Assembly (NCBI RefSeq): GCF_965216805.1
Contig: NZ_CBDCGN010000002.1
Coordinates: 1 to 64,000, forward strand
Direction: 5' to 3'
DNA length: 64,000 nt
DNA from: Panacagrimonas sp965216805
GTDB lineage: Bacteria > Pseudomonadota > Gammaproteobacteria > Nevskiales > Nevskiaceae
Below, one piece after another: positions 27,278 to 34,863 of the stretch. Both the position numbers and the translations under genes were made by a program. The notes beneath the pieces were generated by a model. That model saw only the letters and a program-made list of their open reading frames with translations, was not told the origin of the DNA and did no database searches. Position 1 is the first letter of the stretch; each line of letters opens with the position of its first letter.

Positions 27278-28768
27278 ATGACGCAGGAACACTTGGACGT
27301 CCTCATCGTGGGAGCCGGCATTTCCGGCATCGGCTCGGCGTATCACCTGCAGGAGCAATGCCCCGGCAAGCGCTACGCCATCCTGGAAGGGCGCGATTCC
27401 ATCGGCGGCACCTGGGATTTGTTCCGCTATCCCGGCATCCGCTCGGATTCCGACATGTTCACCCTGGGGTTTTCGTTTCATCCGTGGAAGGAGGCCAAGG
27501 CCATCGCCGACGGCCCGTCCATCCTGCGCTACCTCAAACAAACCGCGCAGGCTTACGGCATCGACCGCCATATCCGCTTCCAGCACAAGGTCATCGCCGC
27601 GTCCTGGTCGTCCGCAGAGGCAAAGTGGACGGTGGACGTCGAGCGCGGCCCGGATCGCGAAAAGGCCCGCCTGACCTGCAATTTTCTGTATAGCTGCAGC
27701 GGCTACTACCGCTATGACGCCGGCTACACGCCCGATTTCCCCGGTGCCAGCCAGTTCGAGGGCCAGCTCATCCATCCGCAGCAGTGGCCGGAAAACCTGG
27801 ACTACGCCGGCAAGCGCGTGGTGGTCATCGGCAGCGGTGCCACTGCCGTCACCCTGGTGCCGTCGATGGCCGATGAGGCCGCACACGTCACCATGCTGCA
27901 GCGCTCGCCCAGCTACGTGCTCAGCCTGCCGGCCGAGGACCCGATCGCCAACGCCTTGCGCCGTCTGCTGCCGGAACAGATGGCGCATGGCGCCGCCCGC
28001 CTGAAGAACGTGCTGCTCAGCATGCTGATCTACCAGGTCTGCCGGCGCCGGCCGGAGTTCGCCAAGCGCATCATCCGCAAGTACGTGGCGCGCGCGCTGC
28101 CGCCGGGTTACCCGGTGGATACGCACTTCAAGCCCACCTACAACCCCTGGGAACAGCGCCTGTGCCTGGTGCCCAACAACGATCTGTTCAAGGCCATCCG
28201 CAAGGGTCGCGCCTCGGTGGAAACCGATCACGTCGAATCCTTCACCGCCACCGGCATCCAGCTCAAATCCGGCAAGCACCTGGACGCCGACATCATCGTC
28301 AGCGCCACCGGCCTGCAGCTCATCGCCATGGGCGGAGTCAAGATCAGCGTGGACGGCCAGGCGGTCGATCTGTCCAAGCGCTTCAGCTACAAGGGCGTGA
28401 TGCTCAGCGGCGTGCCCAATGCGGCCGCCAGCATCGGCTACACCAACGCCTCCTGGACGTTGCGAGCAGACCTGATCTCGCGCTACGTCTGCCGTCTGCT
28501 CAATCACATGGACAAGCACAGCTACCAAGTGTGTACGCCGGTCAATACCGACAACTCCATGCCCGAACTACCGTTGCTGGACCTGACCTCCGGCTACGTG
28601 CAGCGCGCCGCTGCCATGTTCCCCAAGCAGGGCGGCAAGGCGCCTTGGCAGCTCAAGCAGAACTATTTCCTGGATCTGCTGAGCCTGTCCTTCGGGGCCC
28701 TGGAAGACGACGCCCTGCGCTATGAGCGCGAGCCTGCGCAAGCGCAGCCGCTACGGGAAGCGGCATAG
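27278..28768 (+). CDS. Flavin-containing (Baeyer-Villiger-type) monooxygenase
   Basis: The 496-residue protein has the FAD Rossmann motif GAGISGIGSAYHL (about 12-24), GGTWDLFRYPGIRSDSDMF as in FMO/BVMO enzymes, the Baeyer-Villiger fingerprint FEGQLIHPQQWP (FxGxxxHxxxWP), and the NADPH Rossmann motif VVVIGSGATAVTL. It would oxidise a ketone to an ester or lactone using NADPH and O2, or act as an N/S-oxygenating FMO. ATG 27278 is chosen for GGAG about 7 bases upstream. No partner hydrolase or dehydrogenase is adjacent, so the substrate stays open. Confidence 0.88.
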   Translation: MTQEHLDVLIVGAGISGIGSAYHLQEQCPGKRYAILEGRDSIGGTWDLFRYPGIRSDSDMFTLGFSFHPWKEAKAIADGPSILRYLKQTAQAYGIDRHIRFQHKVIAASWSSAEAKWTVDVERGPDREKARLTCNFLYSCSGYYRYDAGYTPDFPGASQFEGQLIHPQQWPENLDYAGKRVVVIGSGATAVTLVPSMADEAAHVTMLQRSPSYVLSLPAEDPIANALRRLLPEQMAHGAARLKNVLLSMLIYQVCRRRPEFAKRIIRKYVARALPPGYPVDTHFKPTYNPWEQRLCLVPNNDLFKAIRKGRASVETDHVESFTATGIQLKSGKHLDADIIVSATGLQLIAMGGVKISVDGQAVDLSKRFSYKGVMLSGVPNAAASIGYTNASWTLRADLISRYVCRLLNHMDKHSYQVCTPVNTDNSMPELPLLDLTSGYVQRAAAMFPKQGGKAPWQLKQNYFLDLLSLSFGALEDDALRYEREPAQAQPLREAA

Positions 28769-28852
28769 CTTCGCAGCCGGGTTCGGGCGCGGCGAGAGGG
28801 ATCGGGTGGCGCGGCCCCGGCCCGGGTACGCGAGCGCGCAATAGCGCGTATG

Positions 28853-28883
28853 GTGATCCGTTGCCCACTCCTCAACGGATCAC
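28853..28883. promoter_or_regulatory. 11-bp perfect hairpin covering the start of the CsbD-like gene
   Basis: GTGATCCGTTG (28853-28863) and CAACGGATCAC (28873-28883) are perfect complements around a 9-nt loop, and the right arm ends three bases before the ATG at 28887. It contains the only Shine-Dalgarno-like bases (CGGA). It could be a protein operator or an RNA hairpin that hides the ribosome binding site. Confidence 0.6.
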
Positions 28884-28886
28884 ATC

Positions 28887-29285
28887 ATGACTACCGAAAT
28901 CTCCGCTCCGGCCGCTGCGCCCGAGCTACCCGCAGCTCAGGCAATGCCCGCCAGCGCTGTGCCTGCTCCTGCCGTCTCCGCGCCGATACCGGCGTCGACC
29001 GGGGCAAAACCCGTATCCGCCGCCGTGCCGCGTGCCATGCCGGTGATGCGCACGCGCAAGCAGATCGCCGCCGCAGCCTCCGTCGAACAGGCCGAAGAGC
29101 GAGCACGCTGGAAGCGCGCCCTGCCGACCGCCACTTCCCTGTGGCCCAAGCTGGATCCGGCCCAACTCGCCGGCGTACACGGCAATCTCAACAAGCTCGC
29201 CGGCATGATCCAGTTGCGCTACCAGACCACCCGCGAAGTGGCCGATGCCCAGGTCGCGGCATTTCTGGTCAAGACCGCGGCTTGA
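28887..29285 (+). CDS. Ala/Pro-rich protein with CsbD-like C-terminal domain
   Basis: In this 132-residue protein, residues 1-55 are a low-complexity Ala/Pro/Val stretch without a clear signal peptide. Residues about 72-130 (WPKLDPAQLAGVHGNLNKLA, IQLRYQTTREVADAQV) follow the CsbD stress-protein pattern W-K-L-...-G-..-L-.G-.IQ-.RYG-..-EEA. CsbD-like proteins are small hydrophilic stress-response proteins of unknown mechanism. The neighbour downstream is a cold-shock gene, consistent with a stress role but transcribed separately. Confidence 0.65.
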   Translation: MTTEISAPAAAPELPAAQAMPASAVPAPAVSAPIPASTGAKPVSAAVPRAMPVMRTRKQIAAAASVEQAEERARWKRALPTATSLWPKLDPAQLAGVHGNLNKLAGMIQLRYQTTREVADAQVAAFLVKTAA

Positions 29286-29536
29286 GGCAGACCGGTCGAA
29301 GGGGCCGGCTGGCGCCCGAACGACCGGGGATGCGTTGCCCGATTCGACACGCCGTCCCGGAACGCCTACAGTGCGCCGGCATCGTGTCAAGCTTGTCATC
29401 CCCGGTATCGTTCGTCCGCTTTCCCCAAGCGGCTTTAGCGCAATCTCCCTCGGCTCGCTTCCTTGATTCTGTGCAACACGGCGCAGGGTTTGTCCTGTTC
29501 GTCGTTTTTAATTTTACTTTTCAAAGGAATGCAGCA

Positions 29537-29749
29537 ATGTCAGATATCTCGACCGGCACCGTGAAGTGGTTCAACGACGCCAAGGGCTTTGGTTTCATCA
29601 CCCCTGCCGACGGTGGCGAAGATCTTTTCGCACACTTCAAGGAAATTCAGGGCGACGGCTTCAAGTCCCTGACCGAAGGTCAGCGCGTGCAGTACAAGGC
29701 CGCTCGCGGCCAGAAGGGCATGCAGGCCACTCAGATCAAGCCGCTCTGA
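29537..29749 (+). CDS. Cold-shock protein (CspA family)
   Basis: The 70-residue single OB-fold protein carries both RNA-binding motifs, KWFNDAKGFGFI (RNP1) and DLFAHF (RNP2). It binds single-stranded nucleic acid and melts RNA structure. AAGGA lies 9-13 bases before the ATG. The 251-bp upstream region has no gene and ends in a T-rich stretch (GTCGTTTTTAATTTTAC), compatible with a long leader as in other csp genes, though no cold box was identified. Longer frames reading through from 28850 are artefacts. Confidence 0.95.
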   Translation: MSDISTGTVKWFNDAKGFGFITPADGGEDLFAHFKEIQGDGFKSLTEGQRVQYKAARGQKGMQATQIKPL

Positions 29750-29838
29750 GCCGGCCGGTCCCACGTCTGGCCAGCCCGACCATAGGACCGACCACGATTC
29801 CCCGGACCGGCGCGCGCGCCACCGGGGAATCTGACCCC

Positions 29839-30375
29839 ATGTCACCTTCCGCCAGTGCCGTAGGCCGCAGCAAGCGGTCCCCCAGAATCGACGATCGTCG
29901 CATTCGCGGCGTGGACGGCAAGACCTACCCCGCCGGGTCCATCCTCGGCACCGACGGTCGCTACTATCCCAAGGGATATTTCCTTGGCAGCGACCAACGC
30001 TACCACCCGCCCGGCTATCACCTGGGCGACGACGGGCGCTATCACAGCCCCGATCACGTGCGCTGCCCCGACGGCCAGTACCGGCACCACGAAGATTTTC
30101 AGGGCGTCGACGGGCGTTACTACCCGCGCTACTCCTTCATCGGCGACGACGGCCGCTACCATCCGCCCGGCGCCTTCAAGGGCATGGACGGCAAGTACCA
30201 TCCGCGTGGCGCCTTTCGCGGCCAGGACGGCAAGTACCATAGTGCCGGCGCCTTCCTGGGCACCGACGGCCACTATCACATCGAGCAGGCCGTGCCGATC
30301 TCCGGCGGCCGCTATCGGGTTCCCGAAGCGCTGGCCGACCGGGAAAAGCAGGAACGCAAGGGCGTCGACTGCTGA
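29839..30375 (+). CDS. Protein of ten 13-residue Asp-Gly-Arg-Tyr repeats, unknown function
   Basis: The 178-residue protein has a basic N-terminus (about 1-22), then ten consecutive 13-residue units (about 24-153) of the form G-x-D-G-R-Y-[YH]-P-x-G-x-[FH]-x, for example GDDGRYHPPGAFK and GMDGKYHPRGAFR, and a short charged tail ending VDC. The units are diverged, so this is an old repeat. It is very rich in Tyr, His, Gly and Asp, has no signal peptide or membrane helix, and would probably form an extended or beta-solenoid-like rod, possibly binding metal or polyanion. The start at 29839 follows GGGGAA. I do not recognise the family. The opposite-strand frame lacks this periodicity. Confidence 0.75.
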   Translation: MSPSASAVGRSKRSPRIDDRRIRGVDGKTYPAGSILGTDGRYYPKGYFLGSDQRYHPPGYHLGDDGRYHSPDHVRCPDGQYRHHEDFQGVDGRYYPRYSFIGDDGRYHPPGAFKGMDGKYHPRGAFRGQDGKYHSAGAFLGTDGHYHIEQAVPISGGRYRVPEALADREKQERKGVDC

Positions 30376-30510
30376 ACTGAGGCCAGACCGGGCCGGCGCT
30401 GGCGCAGCCCAGCCTGCAAACCCAGCCGGTCCCAAGCTGTCACTGCGCAGGAACTCTGCGCCAACCGCCGCAGCGTTGCTCGCCCAACTGACAGGATCTG
30501 CCCGCGTGAC

Positions 30511-32082
30511 TCAGCGGTCCCGCAAGGCCTCCACATCCGCCCTGCGCAGGCCGGCACCCCTGTCCTTGAGCTTGCGCGAATACTGCTGCTCGGCGCGATA
30601 CATTTCGTTGGCCATCGGCGAGTCGTAGTGGTATTTGACCCAGGTCTCGTCGAGATCGCGGAACTTCGCGGACGCCAGCGCGGGCGTAAAAGCCTTCACG
30701 CGGGCGTTGAACTCGGCGTTGGTGAGCACGCCCTGCGAGGTCCGATAGCGGTCGATCTTGTCCGGCAAGGTGCTGGTGCCGGCGTGCAGACCGCCCACCG
30801 AGCCAACGTAATCCTTGGCGTCCAACAACGCATACGAGAACGGGGTATAGACGCGCCGTGCCTGATTGCCGTGCACCATCATCAGGTATTCCTGCGCCTG
30901 CGAACTCGGCAGGGTCAGGGGTACCAGCATCGCGCCCAGGACTTCGTTGGCGTAATCGTCGTTGAGCAGGCCGCGAAAGCGGTTGGCGCGCTCGTCGATC
31001 TTCATCCAGTCGTCGATCTCGTAGCAGCCAGCGAAGTGGGCAAGGTCCTTGACGATCGAGTAGTAGACCAGCGCCCCGCAGTCGAGCAACTGGTCGCGGG
31101 TGTAGCCGGACAGGCGCATCCACAGCTTGGTGTTGGCCTGGCGCATTTTTTCGGCCAGTTCTTCGAAGGTCCGGGTGAGTTCTTCGCGACTGCCCATGCC
31201 GACCGGCACGTGGGTCTCGGTGAGCGGATCGGAAGTGTAGAGGCCGACACCGCAGATGTTCTCCGACTTGTAGTCCGGCTTGGCCTCGAAGCTGCCCCAG
31301 TCGTCCACCAGATAGAAGTGCGTGTCCTTCACCGCGGTGGTGACGGTGAGGCAGTTGTAGGGCATGTCGTCGGCGACGCCGTCGGTCCACGGGTAATCGT
31401 TCTGCGACAGGTCGTAGAAATTGCGCACCAGCATCTCGACGTTGTCGGCAATTTTGTACGGGCCGTGCGCGGTCATCGACACGCGGCTTTCGCAGGACAC
31501 CAGAAAGCCGTATTGCGCCGTGGCGGCCATGAATTTGCCGGCCGCGGTGTGCAGGGCGTCGCCGGCCTCGCACGGGTACATGTCCGCGTGAAAGACCTGA
31601 AGCTTGCGCTCGGGATAAATCTGACAGCGATGATTGGCCTCACGCGCCGAGATATGCCCTTCGTTGCGGCGCCAGGACAGGGCGTAGCGCTTCCAGAAAT
31701 CGCAGACATAGGCGACGTCCTCGATACCGTCCTGCGGACGGATCATGCCCATGTTGATCAGGTGTTCGCGGCCCAGCAGATAAAAGTTGGGCAGACACCA
31801 GGCAGTGCCGATGGTCTCGCACTTGGCGCTGACGTTGCGCACGCGATCGGCGATACGCTCGGCTGGCATGTGCCGCTCGATCTTGCGCAGCAGCGTCGGC
31901 CAACGATAGAACGCGTTGAGGTAGGACAGCAGGATGTAGGCCGAGACCGGGAATAGTTTGGATTCCTGCACGGTGCGCGTCACGCACAGCCAGTAAGTCT
32001 CCTCGCCGTGGTTCTGCAGCAGGTTGTTGGTTTCGAGCAGTTGGGTGTAGCTGAGTTCTTTATGCACGAACGGCGGCTCCAT
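30511..32082 (-). CDS. Large conserved-looking protein of unknown function
   Basis: This 523-residue soluble protein has no signal peptide and no motif I recognise. It is rich in aromatic and charged residues with several cysteines (e.g. AKCETIGTAWCLP, YPCEAGDALHTAAG, GCYEIDDWMKIDERANRF). Codon use has strong GC3, so it is a real gene. It lies directly after a gene for a PEP-synthase-like phosphohistidine domain on the same strand, and I infer that the two form one enzyme. ATG 32082 is preferred; the longer frame to 32124 translates a dispersed repeat. Candidates such as a carboxylase or phosphotransferase subunit are unproven. Confidence 0.75.
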   Translation of the reverse strand: MEPPFVHKELSYTQLLETNNLLQNHGEETYWLCVTRTVQESKLFPVSAYILLSYLNAFYRWPTLLRKIERHMPAERIADRVRNVSAKCETIGTAWCLPNFYLLGREHLINMGMIRPQDGIEDVAYVCDFWKRYALSWRRNEGHISAREANHRCQIYPERKLQVFHADMYPCEAGDALHTAAGKFMAATAQYGFLVSCESRVSMTAHGPYKIADNVEMLVRNFYDLSQNDYPWTDGVADDMPYNCLTVTTAVKDTHFYLVDDWGSFEAKPDYKSENICGVGLYTSDPLTETHVPVGMGSREELTRTFEELAEKMRQANTKLWMRLSGYTRDQLLDCGALVYYSIVKDLAHFAGCYEIDDWMKIDERANRFRGLLNDDYANEVLGAMLVPLTLPSSQAQEYLMMVHGNQARRVYTPFSYALLDAKDYVGSVGGLHAGTSTLPDKIDRYRTSQGVLTNAEFNARVKAFTPALASAKFRDLDETWVKYHYDSPMANEMYRAEQQYSRKLKDRGAGLRRADVEALRDR

Positions 32083-32092
32083 AATTTTTACG

Positions 32093-32188
32093 CCACGGAT
32101 CTCACGGATCTCACGGATGGACACAAGCGGGCCTGGATGCGCCCCTGGACTTTGCGTCTATCGGTGTCGCTGCGTGTGCATCCGTGGC
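32093..32188. repeat. Dispersed family A repeat, copy 3
   Basis: Three close direct copies CACGGATCT/CACGGATCT/CACGGATG lie on the left, and GTGCATCCGTGGCAAAAAGG on the right. It fills the 135-bp gap between the two genes of the phosphohistidine-domain pair, just upstream of the start of the second gene. Confidence 0.6.
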
Positions 32189-32217
32189 AAAAAGGTCTTA
32201 CCTGAGGGACGTGTGGG

Positions 32218-32955
32218 TCAGGACAGCTTCCACACGCGTACCGCGCACTCTTCGCCGGTCTGGTACATCTCGCCGGTCCTGGCCGGGCCGCTGGTTTCGA
32301 TCTCCACCCGATCGCCCTCGCGGATCCCGCTGATCTTGGCGTTCATCAGGCAGGGAATGCCGTACTCGCGGGTCAGAATGCCCAGGTGCGAGCGCACGGT
32401 GCCGCCAGCGCAGATCACGCCCTTGAATTTCTCCAGAATCGGTGCGGTGAGGGTGCCGCCGCTGTCGTCGATGATGCCGATGGTGTCGTCGGCGACGCCT
32501 TCGGTCAGCGCCTTCATGACCTGCTCGTTGTTGCGGAAATAGCGCGCCACGCCGATGGTGTTGCTGGCGCGCTGCACCACGTTGTCGCCCTGTCCACGCG
32601 CTACGCGGCCCTGGGCGTCGGCGGCGGCGACCTTCGCATCCGGATGCTCGAACGAAAACTGCGCCGGGTCGTCGCCGCCGGACAGGGGCTTGTAAGCCTC
32701 CGGCCGTTCGGTCTGGGAAATGGTGGCGGAGACGGTGTAGCGGTAGCCGGTCGCCAGCAGCTTTTTCTCGACCTCGGCGATGTCGGCCGCGGTGATCGTG
32801 TCGAAGGCGGCGCTGAACACGAATTCGTTCCAGTTGCCGCCGGCTTCATCGAGACGACGCCGCACCAGATCCTTGATTGCGCTGTGGAACGCGTCGACGA
32901 TCGGCGGGCCTTCGTCGTCGGCGTACTTGTCGGTGTCCACGAACAGTCTGGCCAT
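32218..32955 (-). CDS. Stand-alone PEP-synthase-like phosphohistidine (swivel) domain protein
   Basis: In this 245-residue protein, residues about 155-222 form a PEP-utiliser mobile domain: GVICAGGTVRSHLGILTREY with likely phospho-acceptor His190, then GIPCLMNAKISGIREGDRVE. The consensus is GG-x-T-SHAA; here it is TVRSHLGI, so the Thr/Ser position next to His differs. Residues 1-150 are not recognised. There is no ATP-grasp and no PEP-binding barrel, so it can only work with a partner kinase and an acceptor domain; candidates are the short PPDK at 22553-24076 and the unknown protein encoded next. Confidence 0.8.
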   Translation of the reverse strand: MARLFVDTDKYADDEGPPIVDAFHSAIKDLVRRRLDEAGGNWNEFVFSAAFDTITAADIAEVEKKLLATGYRYTVSATISQTERPEAYKPLSGGDDPAQFSFEHPDAKVAAADAQGRVARGQGDNVVQRASNTIGVARYFRNNEQVMKALTEGVADDTIGIIDDSGGTLTAPILEKFKGVICAGGTVRSHLGILTREYGIPCLMNAKISGIREGDRVEIETSGPARTGEMYQTGEECAVRVWKLS

Positions 32956-33076
32956 CGCTCCTCCTGTGTGCGGCTGCAGGACGAATCGTCACGCCCACCC
33001 GTGGCGAGCGTTCAATTCGGTATGTTTAGTTCGACGCGATTGTAGAACAATACCGTGAAGCTGCCAGTGAGCCGAC

Positions 33077-33856
33077 ATGACCGCCTCAGCCCCTCACCTG
33101 CCCGGACCCGTCGACCGAATTCCGTTGCAAGGCGCGATCAATCTGCGCGATCTTGGCGGACACCCGACCCGCGACGGTCGCCGCGTGGCCCCTGGTCGCC
33201 TGTATCGGTCCGATGCCTTGTGGGAACTCAGCGACGCCGATGTGGAGCGGCTCGCAGAGCTGGGGCTGCGCACGGTGTGCGACTTCCGCGCGCCGCACGA
33301 ATGTGCGCGCCGGCAGAATCGCCTGCCGGCGCGCACGCCGCCGCGGACGCTGGAGCTGGGCTTCACGCCGCAGGGCACGCAGGAGAACTGGGACGCCATC
33401 AACCGGCGCGCGATCGCTCCGCAGGGGGTGGTTGCCTACATGCACGAGCATTACCGCGCGCTGGCGACGGTACACGTCGAGCACTTCGCGCAGCTGTTCC
33501 AGGGCCTGCTGGAGGCAGACGCGCTGCCGCTGCTGTTTCATTGCGCCAGCGGCAAGGATCGCACCGGGTTCGCCGCTGCCATCGTGCTGACCGCGCTGGA
33601 CGTGCCGCGCGAACACATCGTGGCCGACTACGCGATCAGCGATCGTGCCGCGCATCGGCGCAACCTGGATCATCTGTTCGGGCCGCAGTCCGACCCTGCC
33701 TGTCGCGCCGCCGTAGCCGCAGCACATCCCGACTATCTCAATGCCGCCTTCCGGGCGGTGGAAGACGGCTGGGGCAGCACCGATGAATATCTGCGCCGCG
33801 CGATGCGGCTGGACGAGAAGGCGCGCGCGCGTCTGCGAGGTCTGCTGTTGATCTGA
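33077..33856 (+). CDS. Protein tyrosine/lipid phosphatase (CX5R)
   Basis: The 259-residue protein has the active-site loop HCASGKDRTG (Cys near residue 156, Arg near 162), preceded by INLRDLGG and GRLYRSDALWELSD. This is the pattern of the tyrosine phosphatase 3 family, which includes MptpB-type and phosphoinositide-active enzymes. The extra Lys after Gly in HCxSGKDR is typical of the lipid-active members. Soluble, no signal peptide. Transcribed divergently from the phosphohistidine pair (121-bp spacer). Confidence 0.88.
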   Translation: MTASAPHLPGPVDRIPLQGAINLRDLGGHPTRDGRRVAPGRLYRSDALWELSDADVERLAELGLRTVCDFRAPHECARRQNRLPARTPPRTLELGFTPQGTQENWDAINRRAIAPQGVVAYMHEHYRALATVHVEHFAQLFQGLLEADALPLLFHCASGKDRTGFAAAIVLTALDVPREHIVADYAISDRAAHRRNLDHLFGPQSDPACRAAVAAAHPDYLNAAFRAVEDGWGSTDEYLRRAMRLDEKARARLRGLLLI

Positions 33857-33990
33857 AGCGATGCTGCCCGGCCCCGTCGCAGCCGTGCGTGCGCCCGGTC
33901 GCCTGTCATGGTCTTGTCCGACAGCGATGCCGCCGGCGAATCCACTTTGGCCGGCAGCCCGTAATGGCGCCGGTGTAACGTGTGCGACTT

Positions 33991-34785
33991 ATGACGCCTC
34001 TCAACGCTTTCCTGCTCACGGTGGCTATTGTGGTTGCCGCCAAGACCCTCGCCTGGCTGGTGCAGTTGAGCACCCGCAACGGCGGACTGGTGGACTCCGT
34101 GTGGGCGTTCACGCTCGGCGGATTGGCCGTGTTCTACGCCTGGGCCGGCGATGCGCCGCTGATCCTGCGCATTGTGGTGGCCCTGATGGGCGGCATCTGG
34201 GGCCTGCGCCTGGGCGTGCACCTGTTCATCCGCAACTGGGGCAAGACCGAAGACTGGCGCTACGCGGATTTCCGTCGGAGGTGGGGCGCAAACGCAGACT
34301 TCAACATGTTCTGGTTCTTCCAGTTCCAGAATCTGTTCACCCTGATGCTGTCCGCCAGCGCCTTCCTGCCGCTGGTGTATCGCGACGGCGTGCCACCGTT
34401 TGCCTGCCTGGTGCTGGCGCTGCTGATCTTCCTGGCCTCCATCGTCGGCGAGGGCATTGCGGATGCCCAGATGGAGCGCTTCCGCAGCAACCCCGACAAC
34501 CGGGGGCAGGTGTGCCGCGCCGGTCTGTGGCGCTGGTCGCGCCACCCCAATTACTTCTTCGAATGCCTGCACTGGGTGGCCTATGTGCCGCTGGCCTGGG
34601 GCATGGACCTGTGGTGGCTCACCCTGGGCGCGCCGCTGGTGATGGCCTTCCTACTGATGAAGATGTCCGGCGTGCCGCTGATGGAAAAGGAAATGATGCA
34701 GCGCAAGCCCGGCTATGCCGAGTATGTGCGTACCACCTCGGCGCTGATCCCCTGGCCGCCCCGCAAAGCAGGCTTCGGGCGTTAG
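33991..34785 (+). CDS. DUF1295 membrane protein (steroid 5-alpha-reductase-like fold)
   Basis: The 264-residue protein has about six membrane helices (first at about 5-25). Its C-terminal region GLWRWSRHPNYFFECLHWVA followed by PLMEKEMMQRKPGYAEYVRT is the DUF1295/isoprenylcysteine methyltransferase-like signature that binds NADPH in relatives. Such genes often neighbour cyclopropane-synthase-like methyltransferases and flavin oxidases; here the methyltransferase gene follows after 78 bp. The likely role is reduction or modification of a membrane lipid. ATG 33991 is chosen over GTG 33982. Confidence 0.85.
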   Translation: MTPLNAFLLTVAIVVAAKTLAWLVQLSTRNGGLVDSVWAFTLGGLAVFYAWAGDAPLILRIVVALMGGIWGLRLGVHLFIRNWGKTEDWRYADFRRRWGANADFNMFWFFQFQNLFTLMLSASAFLPLVYRDGVPPFACLVLALLIFLASIVGEGIADAQMERFRSNPDNRGQVCRAGLWRWSRHPNYFFECLHWVAYVPLAWGMDLWWLTLGAPLVMAFLLMKMSGVPLMEKEMMQRKPGYAEYVRTTSALIPWPPRKAGFGR

Positions 34786-34863
34786 GACGCTCGCGGCGCT
34801 CGCTTCAGGCTTCAGGCGTCAGCCATGCGCCACACTCTCCAAAATGACTTACGCCAGGAAAAT

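Noticed and set aside
28850..29749. Single 299-residue protein ending in a cold-shock domain
   Set aside because: The upstream part reads through a CsbD-like gene in another frame and a leader; the cold-shock protein has its own ATG and ribosome site at 29537.
29842..30435. Val/Ala-rich minus-strand frame opposite the 13-residue-repeat protein
   Set aside because: The plus frame shows a regular 13-residue period and strong third-position GC; the minus frame is its complement.
33018..33055. CGGTAT...ATACCG operator between the phosphohistidine gene and the phosphatase gene
   Set aside because: Only 6-bp arms 26 bp apart; too weak to claim.
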